Source: Homalodisca vitripennis
Taxonomy: Eukaryota; Arthropoda; Insecta; Hemiptera; Cicadellidae
Length of the DNA stretch: 64,000 nucleotides
Reading direction: 5' to 3'
NCBI RefSeq assembly: GCF_021130785.1
Contig: NW_025777453.1
Span: forward strand, 1 to 64,000
A program made the translations under genes and the position numbers. Below are positions 20,976 to 34,500 of the stretch, piece after piece. The notes under the pieces were generated by a model, which was not told the DNA's origin, did no database searches, and worked only from the letters and a program-made list of their open reading frames with translations. How positions within the stretch are numbered: position 1 is the stretch's first letter; each line of letters starts with the position of its first letter.

Positions 20976-21155
20976 ATGGAAGCCGAGACTTCGTCCCTGA
21001 AACAGAGTGGAACACCGCGAGGAGAATACGACGGTGAAACACGCAATACAAAGGCGACCGAAAAATGTAAAAGGAAAAAGAGACACCCGAAGAGAATAAG
21101 AATATATTCCGAAGATGGGAAGTTCAAGAGGGTAAACGTAAAGTACCTACATTAA
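20976..21155 (+). CDS. Small basic accessory ORF (59 aa)
   Basis: The ATG at 20976 follows the preceding stop by one base (TGA-A-ATG). It encodes 59 residues ending at TAA 21153. The centre is rich in Lys/Arg (KCKRKKRHPKRIRIY), resembling a nuclear-localisation or RNA-binding basic motif. It is too short to place in a family. The frame relation to the upstream ORF (net +1) would also fit one continuous acidic-basic protein broken by a single-base error, given the pattern elsewhere in the element. Confidence 0.45.
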   Translation: MEAETSSLKQSGTPRGEYDGETRNTKATEKCKRKKRHPKRIRIYSEDGKFKRVNVKYLH

Positions 21156-21408
21156 AAGGATGCGATGAAGGCATCCGTATAAAGTTTTTCTGATTGCGAA
21201 GAAGCAAGATAAATTTTTAGTTACCTTTTGTTTTTGTTATTTGTCAAGGTTGACAAAACATACTATAGGAAATAAGTTTAAATTTGGAGCTGAAGGAATA
21301 CTTATTTTAGTTTAGAAGTTTTATTTATGTTATTAAAGTAAAAAGAAAGTTCATTTTGAGTAAAACAGAGTTCTTTTTCTTTTTCCGTTTCTTTTTTTTG
21401 ACCGAACT
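21156..21408 (+). other. Element 3' untranslated region
   Basis: About 250 bp between the last accessory ORF and the purine tract. AT-rich and T-run-rich near its end; no ORF or motif recognised. Confidence 0.6.
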
Positions 21409-21418
21409 AAGTGGGGGG
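21409..21418 (+). other. Polypurine tract
   Basis: AAGTGGGGGG abuts the TG that opens the 3' LTR. It is nearly all purine, with a single T. This is the plus-strand DNA priming site expected at this place. Confidence 0.8.
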
Positions 21419-24369
21419 TGTAAGGTCCCAAATTTTGAAGTGTTTTTTTTTGGGTCAGAACAGTGAAATACTATATTGTTTTACATTAAATTGTATCAAG
21501 TGGAAGCGAGAAGATAGTTTTAATGTCCTGGCTGTAGTAAAACTCGCACGGCGCGCTACCGTCGCGGACGAGATTGCCGTAGAATCCGCGGGGGGCGCTG
21601 TTAAAGATTGTAGCTGCCGCCACCTAGAGCGCGGTAGTCGACTGATAAAAGGGACTGGCGAGGGCCGGCGAGAGGGTTTCGATACGAAGAAGCGTGATTA
21701 TCGAGGTGAAGGACAGTACAGCGAGCAGAGGACATTTTCAGACAACTTCAATTTCATTTGACAGGTAACTATTATTCCGAGTTTAATTAGTTATTTCATT
21801 ATTCATGGTGCAATAGTTGTAGTAAATTTCTGTTTGTTTTGCTTAGCTTGGCTTGCAATATTTAACGTAAATTTTCTTTGCACGTTTTTCACTCTGCATG
21901 TGCAAGAATTTTCATGCATATTTTCATTGAATTTGTACGCATATAGAATTAAGTATATTGTAGTAATATTTAGTTATCTTCACCATTAGTAACGGGTCAT
22001 AACGATTAAACGCGATTAAATTAAATCGTTTTTTCGATTAAATAAAACTTTCGTTTATTATTAGGCTCTCGGACTGCTGTGAAAATCGGTCCTGTCTAAA
22101 ATAAATTTAGGTTTCCCTAAATTTCCGATCTGCTGTCACAAGCGGGTCATAACGATTAAACGCGATTAAATTAAATTGTTTTCGATTAAATAAAACTTTC
22201 GTTTATTATTAGGCTCTCGGATTGCTGTGAAAATCGGTCCATGTCTAAAATAAAATTTAGTTTCCCTAAATTTCCGATCTGCTGTCACGAGCGGGTCATA
22301 ACGATTAAACGCGATTAAATTAAATTGTTTTCGATTAAATAAAACTTTCGTTTATTATTAGGCTCTCGGACTGCTGTGAAAATCGGTCCTGTCTAAAATA
22401 AATTTAGGTTTCCCTAAATTTCCGATCTGCTGTCACAAGCGGGTCATAACGATTAAACGCGATTAAATTAAATTGTTTTTCGATTAACTAAAACTTTCGT
22501 TTATTATTAGGCTCTCGGACTGCTGTGAAAATCGGTCCTGTCTAAAATAAATTTAGGTTTCCCTAAATTTCCGATCTGCTGTCACAAGCGGGTCATAACG
22601 ATTAAACGCGATTAAATTAAATTGTTTTTCGATTAAATAAAACTTTCGTTTATTATTAGGCTCTCGGACTGCTGTGAAAATCGGTCCTGTCTAAAATAAA
22701 TTTAGGTTTCCCTAAATTTCCGATCTGCTGTCACAAGCGGGTCATAACGATTAAACGCGATTAAATTAAATTGTTTTCGATTAAATAAAACGTTCGTTTA
22801 TTATTAGGCTCTCGGACTGCTGTGAAAATCGGTCCTGTCTAAAATAAATTTAGGTTTCCCTAAATTTCCGATCTGCTGTCACAAGCGGGTCATAACGATT
22901 AAACGCGATTAAATTAGATTGTTTTTCGATTAAATAAAACTTTCGTTTATTATTAGGCTCTCGGACTGCTGTGAAAATCGGTCCTGTCTAAAATAAATCT
23001 AGGTTTCCCTAAATTTCCGATCTGCTGTCACAAGCGGGTCATAACGATTAAACGCGATTAAATTAAATTGTTTTTTTCGATTAACTAAAACTTTCGTTTA
23101 TTATTAGGCTCTCGGACTGCTGTGAAAAATCGGTCCTGTCTAAAATAAATTTAGGTTTCCCTAAATTTCCGATCTGCTGTCACAAGCGGGTCATAACGAT
23201 TAAACGCGATTAAATTAAATTGTTTTCGATTAAATAAAACGTTCGTTTATTATTAGGCTCTCGGACTGCTGTGAAAATCGGTCCTGTCTAAAATAAATTT
23301 AGGTTTCCCTAAATTTCCGATCTGCTGTCACAAGCGGGTCATAACGATTAAACGCGATTAAATTAGATTGTTTTTTCGATTAAATAAAACTTTCGTTTAT
23401 TATTAGGCTCTCGGACTGCTGTGAAAATCGGTCCTGTCTAAAATAAATCTAGGTTTCCCTAAATTTCCGATCTGCTGTCACAAGCGGGTCATAACGATTA
23501 AACGCGATTAAATTAAATTGTTTTTTTTCGATTAACTAAAACTTTCGTTTATTATTAGGCTCTCGGACTGCTGTGAAAATCGGTCCTGTCTAAAATAAAT
23601 TTAGGTTTCCCTAAATTTCCGATCTGCTGTCACAAGCGGGTCATAACGATTAAACGCGATTAAATTAAATTGTTTTCGATTAAATAAAACTTTCGTTTAT
23701 TATTAGGCTCTCGGACTGCTGTGAAAATCGGTCCTGTCTAAAATAAATTTAGGTTTCCCTAAATTTCCGATCTGCTGTCATAAGCGTTTCATAACGGTTA
23801 AACGCGATTAAATTAAACTGTTTTTCGATTAAACAAAATTTTCGTTTATTATTAGGCTCTCGGACTGCTGTGAAAATCGGTCTTGTCTGAAATAAATTTA
23901 GGTTTCCCTAAATTTACGATCTGCTGTCATAAGCGGGATATACGAGCGGTCGCTATTAAGATAAATATATAGACATAGCCTTAAATGATTGCACATCTTA
24001 TTACGATCATTTTATTTAGCGATTTATAACCCGATTGTACTGAATTCTCGTGGGGTAAGCTTAGGTTGTCCCGCAGTGACGGAATACCAATTGAGCGTGG
24101 GTTGGTTACTTGTATACCATGTTTCTGTTTCCGTATACGTAATTTTAAAATCAAATCGGTTCTTTGCCCCTTAAAGTGTTGGCGATGATGAGCTTGTGGC
24201 TCTAACCACTTTAACAGATCTTTTGAGATCTACTTGCTTTCTGAGTCAACACCTTATATCCGAAATACACAACTCTCCAGACCCCTGGGAAATACCCAGC
24301 TAACTGCAACTATCCGCGTAGGCTACAAAACGGTTGAAGTTTTGCACCCTACTAAAAACTAACGTTATA
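21419..24369 (+). repeat. 3' LTR
   Basis: Same structure as the 5' LTR, including CpG-rich block, donor-like site, array and TATA-like site. By eye I find roughly ten differences over 2.95 kb. Most are lengths of T or A runs; a few are substitutions, such as G/T in the GAGAGGG(G/T)TTCG segment. Such similarity means recent insertion. The following AAGT (24370-24373) is the target duplication. Confidence 0.95.
21994..23934 (+). repeat. Thirteen-unit ~149-bp tandem array in the 3' LTR
   Basis: Thirteen units, as in the 5' LTR, with the same order of unit variants, including the higher-order triplet (CGTTCG unit, ATTAGATT/AATCTAGG unit, long-T/AACTAAAAC unit) twice. The array structure therefore existed before this insertion, and both copies derive from one template. 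Confidence 0.95.
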
Positions 24370-24373
24370 AAGT
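24370..24373. repeat. Target-site duplication, right (AAGT)
   Basis: AAGT follows the 3' LTR and matches 11657-11660. Confidence 0.8.
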
Positions 24374-27300
24374 AACCAATTTTTCAATGGTATTTTTGTT
24401 TAATATTCGATAATACAAAGACCAGATTAATGAAATCCTCTAGTTCTATTTATTCTATAGATAAAATTTATTAAATTAAGTTTTTACACTTATAAAAATG
24501 CATAATTTATTTAAAAATTCAAGTTAATAACAAATTAAATAGGCATGGCTTTAAAGTGCAATTTAATTTAAATTGAAAAACATTATTTGCATTTAATCAA
24601 ACATGTATTCCAGTTCAATTAAATTAAATATGCCAAACTTTTAAATTTACATATTTCATATCTAATCTTAAATTCTTTACACAATATTAATATCTTTACC
24701 TCTTTAGTGTTAGCGTCTTTTCATTAAATTTTTTCTAAAAAAAATGTATTCATAAATTCATCACAACCCCAGACATTTTATAGTTTGTATCATAACTTAT
24801 TTATTGATTATTGTATTATAGTTGTGCCATATCCATAGAATATATTATCAAACATATACTTATTCAACATTTAATGATTATCCTGAACTAAATTGAGGAT
24901 AACACAATGTTTGTCTAGTAAAGTTATACGTCAACATGTGGACATAACTAATCATTATCAAGTGTAATTATATAACAAGCTGGCACGTGTTTATCACACA
25001 TCTCCATATTAATGAGCCTGGTGTAGTTATAGGTGACAAAATGTAGTTTCCGATATTGAATTGAATGCCAATCTCTGCCAAATAACAACGAGGTTTTACC
25101 AATTTTACAGTGAAATATAAACTGTTATTTTGATATGTTACTCTTTGTTTTGGTAATGCTCTTTGTGGTAGTAGAAGAAAGTACACGTTTTTACAAATAA
25201 AAAAACTTTCAATGCTAGTTATGAAAATTTAAGTTCAGATAAAGCCTGTTATAAAATATTGATAAAAAGCTTATGATAATGTAACCCACCTTGCATAACG
25301 TCAAAATTCTAAACAGATTTTTAATTCATAAAATGATCCAAATATAAATCTCATTTGATCATTATGATATTAAGCAATTGTTACAGAAATTTTGAACTAA
25401 TTTTACTGTACCAGTCCTTATTCCAGCTTAACTGTTTTCTGTTCATTAACATAAATTTTTAGAACCTACAAGTTTAGTTCAAATTGTATTTCACATTTAA
25501 GATTCTTTGATTCACTTTGAGAAATTCACAATTATATTTTATACAACTTAAAAATAATTTTCAATTTATATTCAATAATGTTAATTCAATGTCATAGTTC
25601 CGTCCTCTTGGATGAAAATATGTAACACATTTGTTAACATGGAAGATCCCATTTGGCGTTCAACGGCTGTGTTATCATGTTGCAAACAGCTTCCCTACAC
25701 AACCCCTGACAAATGTAAGATAATACACTAGTAGTGTTTATTTTGAAATAATGCTCCCATTACATTTACTCTGTATATAGGAGCTCTGCCCGTGGGGAAT
25801 AAACCCGACAGTTAACTATAACAACAACGTTAAAAAGCTTTTATTCAAAAGGCTAATATCCAATGTTTTTGTAATAACGAAAAGATGTAGTTTTAAAAAT
25901 TTTAGGAAGCAACAGCACGCATGGCGAACTAGTTACCGTTAGTAAAGATAGGCCATTAATTAATATTACATCCAGTCTACCATGTTATAAAATTATAAAA
26001 ATAAACCAAAAGTAGTTGTAGCTTCGTTATTTCTATGTGCATGTGCTGCATCTGTCTTATTTCAAGGTTGCGAATTATATGGAATCTGAGTGTTTAATTA
26101 ACTAGCTAATCAGTCCATTCCATATAAATATTATTTTTGACCCTTGCACAAAATGTGACGTGGAACCGTGAACGACAGGTATCGCGGTCTAGGCTTGACG
26201 CTCTGTTATTACATGTAAACGCCTTCAACTCACATCGTTCACATTATATTTACGTGGCTCGTCGGTAATGAAAGAAACTATGAAAACTCACACAGGTTTG
26301 TCTGTCTGTTTGTTGGTAAATGAGAACTTAAGTATTAAGTGTAATTATATTAGTTTGAATAAGGGTTAATAAGACCATATCATAGATGTAATAGCAGATT
26401 TTACCACAATAGTAGAAGGAAGTTGAATACACGCCGTTGAATACATTGGTAAACATAATGTCATTGATGCTATTTGATAAAGTCGATATTATTGTGAAAA
26501 ATATTGTAAAGAAGAGGAAATACATTTCTAGATGTTTTAGAAGCACTATTTTTCAATAATTTGAATTTTATAACATAATTCAAACTAGAAAAAATACTAT
26601 GATACTTTCTAATAATAAATATTCTTCTTGTAAATGTTTTGTTTAACACTGTTTTTTGTTATTTTCACAAATTGTTTCATTTTTCAAATATACGTTATAC
26701 GACAATTTTTCAAAATTCGACCCTCTCCTACTTGTAACTCGTCGATCGTCTTGTTTGTTCTCGATATACCCCTCTACTACTAATACACAACCCTCTCATA
26801 CATAAAAAAACCCATTCACAAAAATATCTTACATCTAAAATTTTAGTGAGTTGAGTGTTAGTGAACCCTATCCCTTAGTGTAGAATATTTTATTTCTATC
26901 GGTCTGTCCGTATGATATCTCGAAACGAACTGAACTATAAACTTGAGGTTTTACAAGAAGCTTTTTTTCTGTATAAGCAACACAGTGTTTGAACTCGATG
27001 TCGATTGATGGCATTTCTGAGCGTTAGCGATCAATTATATGATATATTACATTGTTTTTTATAAAACATTATCTTATGCCGACTTGGGGAGTAATTATTT
27101 ACTATGAAACATAACTTAATGCCTTAAAATTCGGCAAGAAATGTTAGCGGAGATTGATACACAACACTTAAAATTCTACATTTTACCAGTATTCCGGTGA
27201 AGAACATTAAAATTGGTTTAAAACAATAAAACATCTAGTAGTTTACATGTCCATTAAAACAATATCTTCTTCTTCAGGTAATTTAACTTTCGAAATAACA

Positions 27301-27394
27301 TGACACATAGTTCCAGTGTAAATATTTTAACCTAATATCCAAGGTTATTTGTTTGAAACTCGATACGTTATCCTTATTTACGAACACAACACAT

Positions 27395-27418
27395 ACACCA
27401 TGATAATTATCATGGTGT
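27395..27418. repeat. Perfect 24-bp palindrome
   Basis: ACACCATGATAA is followed directly by its exact reverse complement TTATCATGGTGT, without a loop. It could be a dimer-protein binding site or a chance structure. Confidence 0.8.
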
Positions 27419-28515
27419 GACCCGACAAAAAATTAAGGGGAGTTACAATAAAATGAAGTCCATTAATGTCCAACTGCTCTTGAAACTTTGTTTCCACCTT
27501 TTTCATGGGGTCAGTGTGAGTAGAGAATTAGTGATCGTTTCGACAAAATCTTTTGTTGCACGGACAATCCTACTTGGCGATCAACTGTCACGCCCGTGTT
27601 TATTAAGTTGCAAACAGTTGTTTCGCTTTACGACGCCTCACAGCTGTTTTAGATGATACATTTTGGATTCTAGTAGTGATTATTTGAACTAATGTAAATC
27701 CACACTTCAGAAACTCAAATGAATAAACTCTGATTGTATATTGTACTATTGCTACTTTTCAATGTTTCCCTTTTATGTAAAAAAGATCGGGGAAAAGATA
27801 GATGAAATATAGACATAGAATAGATAACAGTACATCCACTTTACAATACAAAACATTGATGATTAAAAATAGTTGTGCATTTACATGATTTGGACCCTAC
27901 AAAAATAAAGTGATATATATTTATTATTACCTTAAACTTTTATTACTACTGTCTTTAAACGAAACGCTTACAAAGACTTTATTATTTAATCATAATACAT
28001 TATGATATTAGAAACAAGTTAAAAAATATTTAAAAAATATTGCAAAGCGTTATAAATTTTAAAACTATAAATTTACGCAATTGCTTGACTACACATTTAA
28101 GGTCACACTTTATTTGACAGCAAACAAACAAGACAGGAGACAAAAGAAATACGGTGTACTGTGACAGTAACAGACTATAGAGAGAATTGGAAAAGTCATG
28201 TTATCATATGATGTTTAGTTTGGTGGGCTGGCTACTTTTTATTTAGTTCAAGATGTATTTATAAAATACCGATCTATTTATGTATTATTAGTAATATTTA
28301 TTAGTTTTAAATGTACAAGAAGAATACTTGTACATAATTACATTGGGAACTATCTTTGTTTTTCTAAAATTTATTGACATAGAAAACCTTTTTTAAAACT
28401 GCTTTCTATTTCCAATAAAAACTTTTACCTCTAAAATTACATTCAAACAAAAATGAAATTGCTGTATTTCTTATTATCTAAAAGTTAGTTACAATTGTAT
28501 ACTTTGTTAGAACTA

Positions 28516-28559
28516 GAATATTAAAACAAGACAAAACATTTGGTCTTGTTTTAATATTC
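28516..28559. repeat. Hairpin with 17-bp perfect arms
   Basis: GAATATTAAAACAAGAC (28516-28532) and its exact inverse (28543-28559) are separated by 10 bp. No terminator or RNA gene context is visible. Confidence 0.8.
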
Positions 28560-31500
28560 ATGTGGAGAATAAATAATGTGGGAAAACAATCCTACTGATT
28601 TTTACATCCTTTTATCCGTAATCATAGTGATAATCCTTTTATAATTGAGAGGTGTGAGGTATCAAACGTCGCTTTCGGTATGTAAGTGTAGTTTTTAACA
28701 CTGGCAGCAAATTACATTGGGGGAGATTCGTTAGTTTGTAATGACTCATTTCATACGCCCATCTCACATTCATTTCAATACTTAGGCCTAATATAATTTA
28801 GAAATTTGTTAGTAATAATAATTAAGGAATAATTATTTATAAATTGTCTCAAAATTTAATACAAACAATAATAAATACAAAATTAATCAAAATTCACCTT
28901 ATTACATATAAAATTCAAAAGTTATAAAGTGAACTAAAGTCAGTGATACAGTGTGCAGGGATGATTGTTGAAGAGTGAAGAGAGCAGAGATTTGAAAGGT
29001 GAAGAGGAGAGAGGGATCTGGAAGAAGTGAAGCAAGATTATTATTTGAAATAAAGAAACTGGTTACGTTTATTCAGCAGTATTTGAAAGGTTATTTTATT
29101 AAATTCTTATTATCACTGAAGTACAAAGAAGCAGAAGACAGACATTGGGTGAGAAAATTGTTTTTAAGTTTAACAGTGATTCATTGGAAGAACATAAAAC
29201 CTAGGAACATTCAATTTGGTTAATAATTCAAAATTAATAGAATTAAATTTTAACAAAATTATTTTTCAAAATTACAATATCTTTTATTTAAAAAAAATAC
29301 CCAATATTTCTATTTCATTAAGCCAGCACGACCACCCTGCCCTAAAATTTAAGAATTGTATTTAAAAATTTACCATTATTATTGTATCCTCCATCTTGTT
29401 TCAAAATTCAAACTTGTGTGTCAATTAATTTATCATCATTAAAGTTCACATTTATATCATACTGAGTTATTTGTTATTTCTAGCTATAATCATCAGAATA
29501 CAAATTAAGTTTAACCATTTATTTAAAGTGTATAATAGTAATAGTTTATTACAAGTTTTACAGAAATTGACAATTCGGTACCCAAAAGAGACCAGCTCAC
29601 TCATTAATTGAGCAAGTTAGTTAGGAATTTTAGATTTTGTTAAAACCGTAACAAAGTTAATACACTCATGGTATCAACTATTACAAATGATGATACGATG
29701 ACATACTACAAGATTGTTTGATGTACAAATGCAGAAGTCATACATATTATTCCACTATGGTTTACACACATAGACCATCAAGAAAACCATCGTAAATGCT
29801 AAGAGCCAGCGGGCTGTGATAATATTTCGAGGCTGCTACTATTGGGTGGTTGACCAATAAGCGATCCTGTCCGTAGAATCTGCCGCCTGACTGTTTGAAG
29901 GTACTTCGGGAATTTGACTTGACTGTAGTAAAAGCAGCTTACTATTTCGGCTGTCACTAAGTCGATTCATGAAGGTATCAAGGCCTTATTACACTGGTAA
30001 AATTTCAAGATACATTTCCGAGCCCTAACGTCAATTGGGAGTTGAAGATATCTTTTTAGGAAAAATCGCTACATGCTTTTTCCGTTCATGATTCTGGGAT
30101 ACTCTCTTATCAAAGTTAAAAAAATGTATTTATATGTTTATTAATATGATTCGTTTAAACCGAAAAGGGTTTAAACCGTGTTGTTTTAAATCAAAAAGGT
30201 ATATGTAGTGACATATCACAGTTAAACCAAATTATTGAAATTCACAAATATTAATTATTATTAAGTATTACTATATATTTTTGCACTAATCGCAAACAAA
30301 ATTGAAATAATAATAATGGAAGATGGTATGTTTAACAGCAACAAAAATAAGCGGGTATGTGATTAATGGGCATTTAAGACATAACTGTATTAATAAATTA
30401 TAAACATAAATGCTTCGCACATTTTAGTATTAGATTACAATATAAGATACAGATAAACATTTATGTTTATTATATTTATTTTCAGGGATGAAAAAGAATA
30501 AAAGAACTGTGTATGGAATCGACAGCAGTCAGCAAGAGATGATCCCTTCATGTACGAACATGTCAATGTATTTCTGGATTGATATCACAAAATAGAATAA
30601 TACTCTTACTGTGAGTCGTGCTACCTTTGTTACCTTATGTTTTGTGTGAAAATATCTATCCGGGCTTTTTTTGTATACCATTCTATAGATTGTATGAAAC
30701 TAATTTTAATTTCAGTACTCACATCTACTTTGAAAATATGGAGTAATTTTCATACCTCACTTCTTGCAGGCTTATAGTTTTCAGTTGGGTCATCTCAATT
30801 GGGTAGGCTAATTGATTTTATTTAGGCGTCACTTTTATATGGACAATCCAGTGGGGGACAATCCAATTGACGGGTGGGGATATAATTAATATTCAAAAAT
30901 GTCATATTATTGATGTGAAATAGTGATCAATTGATCTATTATCCTGTGGACGAGTGGGCGGAGGCTTTAATTTCCTTAGTTTAAAAGACTGTTCCCAGCC
31001 TAAACTCTAGGGAGTACCTTCCCTTACTGGAGCAGGCTGTAACAAAGCTAGCCTCTCCTTCTTTTAAGGTGACATGACTGGAATATAGAGCCTGCCACCC
31101 CTCGTCATATAAATACAAACATTATTTGTTGTTGTTTGACTACCTATGGCTTAATGAAAGAAAAAAAAACACAATTATATGATAAAAAACATTAAAAATG
31201 AATTACCAGCAATAATATATATGATTTAGATTGTAATGAAATTACATAAATTTCTAAATAAATATTTATAATCATATTTATAGATAAAGATGTAACTTAA
31301 AGGTTATTGACACCACATAAGTGTTTTATAGGTTGAATAATGTTTGAAAATAATACTTTACTGTCTGAAAGTAAAAATAATACAAGTTAAACGCATTTGA
31401 AAGATTTCTTAGATTACGAGGAGACGGCTCTTAAACCAATTTTACCAATACTAAAAATCCTATCCCTCTGGATGCAAGTGAGAAGTTCCGTTTAGCACTA

Positions 31501-34500
31501 AGTACAATGATAGGTTTTAGCTTCTCTTCCTAAGTGAACAAACGAACTAAAAATGGTTTTAGGAGTCTTATATATTTACTAGTTATTTTTAAACTTGTCT
31601 TTAAAATAATTGGTATGTATCTCATTTTCATGAGGATAAATATAGCCCTATGATGAAAGTAAGTGGAGTTTTGTAAATTAATTATGCATTTATAAAGCTC
31701 AAAGACGTGTATTCAGAAATTATTTTTCCTGCTTTTCAGAATGAAATATTTAATCTTTTTATGCTAAATATGTGTGATGTAAAGGTACTCATGACAGTAA
31801 TTGATTAATACCTGGACATAACTGAGATCTACATATTATTTTGTTTTGAAAACTGAATTTGAATTTCCAGTAAAATTGTGTCACAAATAATAGACTGTAC
31901 ACCTAAATTTATGAAATATTATATTACAGATTGTTAAAGTGTATTTTCCTGGTATTGTATTGTTAATCAGATATAATAGCGGCAAGCATATATAATTAAA
32001 CGTACCCGCTTAATTATGCAAACAACTTGTTCCAACTATTTTTATTGTATTTTGAGCACTCAATATGTACATATTGTAAACAATGCTATATGCCAATTAA
32101 TCACATTAGTCAATGTTCCTTAACTTTTTATTTCATAAATTTCTTTAATTTCTCAATTTATATCCGTATTTAAAATTAATTAGTGAACATAGTGATTTAA
32201 AAATTAAATACTTTATTTACAATATTTTCTCTTCCTAAATTTATCAACATTTACGATAGTAAATAATACATTGCAGTAGCACAAAAGTAGGTGGAAAGAA
32301 GTGGATATTATCAAGATCCGTATAAATAAAAACCATAGTGATGTTCCAGCAGTCCAACTCGCTTTTAATGCTTTACTTTCAATTAGGTCAACGTAATGTA
32401 TTGAAATTTACATTCATTTAAATATATTTTATAGCCCCATATGTGAAGTATATTTTATTATGATACATTTCCCACCTCTCCCTGAAGTCCTTGTACATCA
32501 CTGACGCCTTAAATGTATTAAAACTAACTGAAATTAAGGATAGTTATTAAACTGTGTGTTTGATAAATCTGTTTATGAAAGAGTGAACAATTTTAGAAAT
32601 ATTGGATGATGTTGTAAGTAATTTTCCGAAAAAATAAATAAATAAAAACACTTTGCTATAATATACATGCTTATGTAAATTTAATTCCGTTTTGCTGGTT
32701 GTTTACTATCAATTGGATTCCTAGCCATAAGAACTATTACATAAATCTGACTATAATAAATTGTTACACCTCCTCAGGAACTACACCTTTCCATATTAAA
32801 AAACAGCTTTACAATTTCAGTTGTTTTACTCATTGATTCAAGCATAGTTTTTTATTACAACCCATTCAAACTAAATTTTTTTAAATTTTGAAAATCTAAA
32901 TTCCCTAGGTTCCACAAAAACCTGGCACGGTAATTGTTTCCGCACCAGTATTTAACCATTTAAGCAACTGTAATGAATAGGTAAAAGTCGGAAATAAACA
33001 TAAGATTAATAACGTGTAAATAAGATAAAAACTCTTCACTTCCTCACTGATTTCCTTACATAAACTTAATAATACAGTATATTATTATAATTTTAGAATA
33101 AAAAATTTGAGATCGAAAATTTTGCTGAAATATTATAATTTTGATTTAATTCCTGAGCACGTAATACAAGACTAGTCCGTATTATTTCAAAAAATAAATT
33201 AATTTTGAAAATAACCAAAATGTTTTTGTAAAACATCCAATTGTCCATTTACAATTCTAATTTTAAAATATACTGAAGTTACCTCTTTACATTATTACAC
33301 TTAACAGAGCTAAATTGCTGGTATTTATGTAATATTTACCCTAATCATCCCCTGTTTATAAAATCATAAAAATATCATTTACTGTTTTGCACGGTATTCA
33401 ATTGATTAAAAAACATATAATTCTTAAAATATACAATTTTCAATCTAATTGTAACATAGTTTGCATAAAGGGTAGTTAAGAAGTTTAAATAGTAAAACCA
33501 ATACCACACGCTATAGTTTATACTTAATTAGATCATGGCGTAGAGTAATTCTAAGAGGTAAACATTTTTTTATTAAATGTGTTTTATCATTACCGTGGAA
33601 CATTACTGTCATAAATCACACAATTTCGTAAAGCCTTTAGCCGACTACTAAGGAACAGATCCTTAGTGTGATATTTTGGCTCGTACTGTGATGAGTGGTT
33701 AGCTAACTCCTCACTATAGTTAGCCATATGTTAATAGTTATCGTATTAAATGTAACAAACAGTCCTATTTAAATTAGAAATTACTTTAATATTTACATGA
33801 GAATATAATTATAATGCGGATTAGGTTTAAACTTTTCAACAAAATGTTTATCATTAGATTAACTACTAAGTGATATGTTTAGTTTTTCAAGTTATTATAA
33901 AGGACTTACTACTATTTTTCCACAAATAAAATTGTATTCTTTCACCAATCCAGTTTGGATTCACAAAAGGAAAAACAACGAATGTTACAGTTACCGAATC
34001 ATTTAATCTAAGAACTAAATTCGGGAAAATTCGGTTTTGGGATTTCTTTTGATTTGATCTAGCCTTAGAATATGCTATTTATATTCGCTATACAGTTCTG
34101 CTAAGTTAGAACCCATTCGGTTCTGCTATATGGATAACCGTGGTTGTCGAAAATAACCGAGAAACTACCTAAAGTTACTAAGGGCATTCTACATGGTTCA
34201 TTGACTTATGCCACATTTATAAATTATTTCCTGAACTTTACAAATAGAAGGTAAGAAATTCAATATTTATTGAATATAAAAATCATAGGACTTTTATAAT
34301 TTACATGAACGAAAATGTTGCCTTTTCTGATATGAAAGGATGATCTAACTATATTCTATCTACCTCGTATTCCATAAAGCTTTAAAGTGGTTATTATTTA
34401 AAATAGTTGAACTTCAAGTACCATGTTGTGTTCGTTTATTAGGTACTGAGGTCAGATGTCTTGGCTGTGTACTATGTAATGTGTATTTATCTCAAATAAA

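Larger units (their letters stand above)
11661..24369 (+). mobile_element. Full-length Ty3/Gypsy LTR retrotransposon, Osvaldo/Woot-like architecture
   Basis: A 12.7-kb element. Two LTRs of about 2.95 kb (11661-14610, 21419-24369) flank a tRNA-Lys primer site, gag, pol in the order PR-RT-RNaseH-IN, an accessory module and a purine-rich tract. AAGT duplications flank the element. The pol order (integrase after RNase H) defines Ty3/Gypsy. Long LTRs with internal tandem repeats plus a lysine-tRNA primer site recall the Osvaldo/Ulysses/Woot group; that affiliation is from memory and unverified. The LTRs are nearly identical by eye, so insertion is recent. Single-base frame changes interrupt gag and pol, yet no clear nonsense substitution was seen. 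Confidence 0.95.

Noticed and set aside
19757..21408. An env glycoprotein gene
   Set aside because: No signal peptide, furin site or membrane segment was seen; the space is filled by the protease-like and accessory ORFs.
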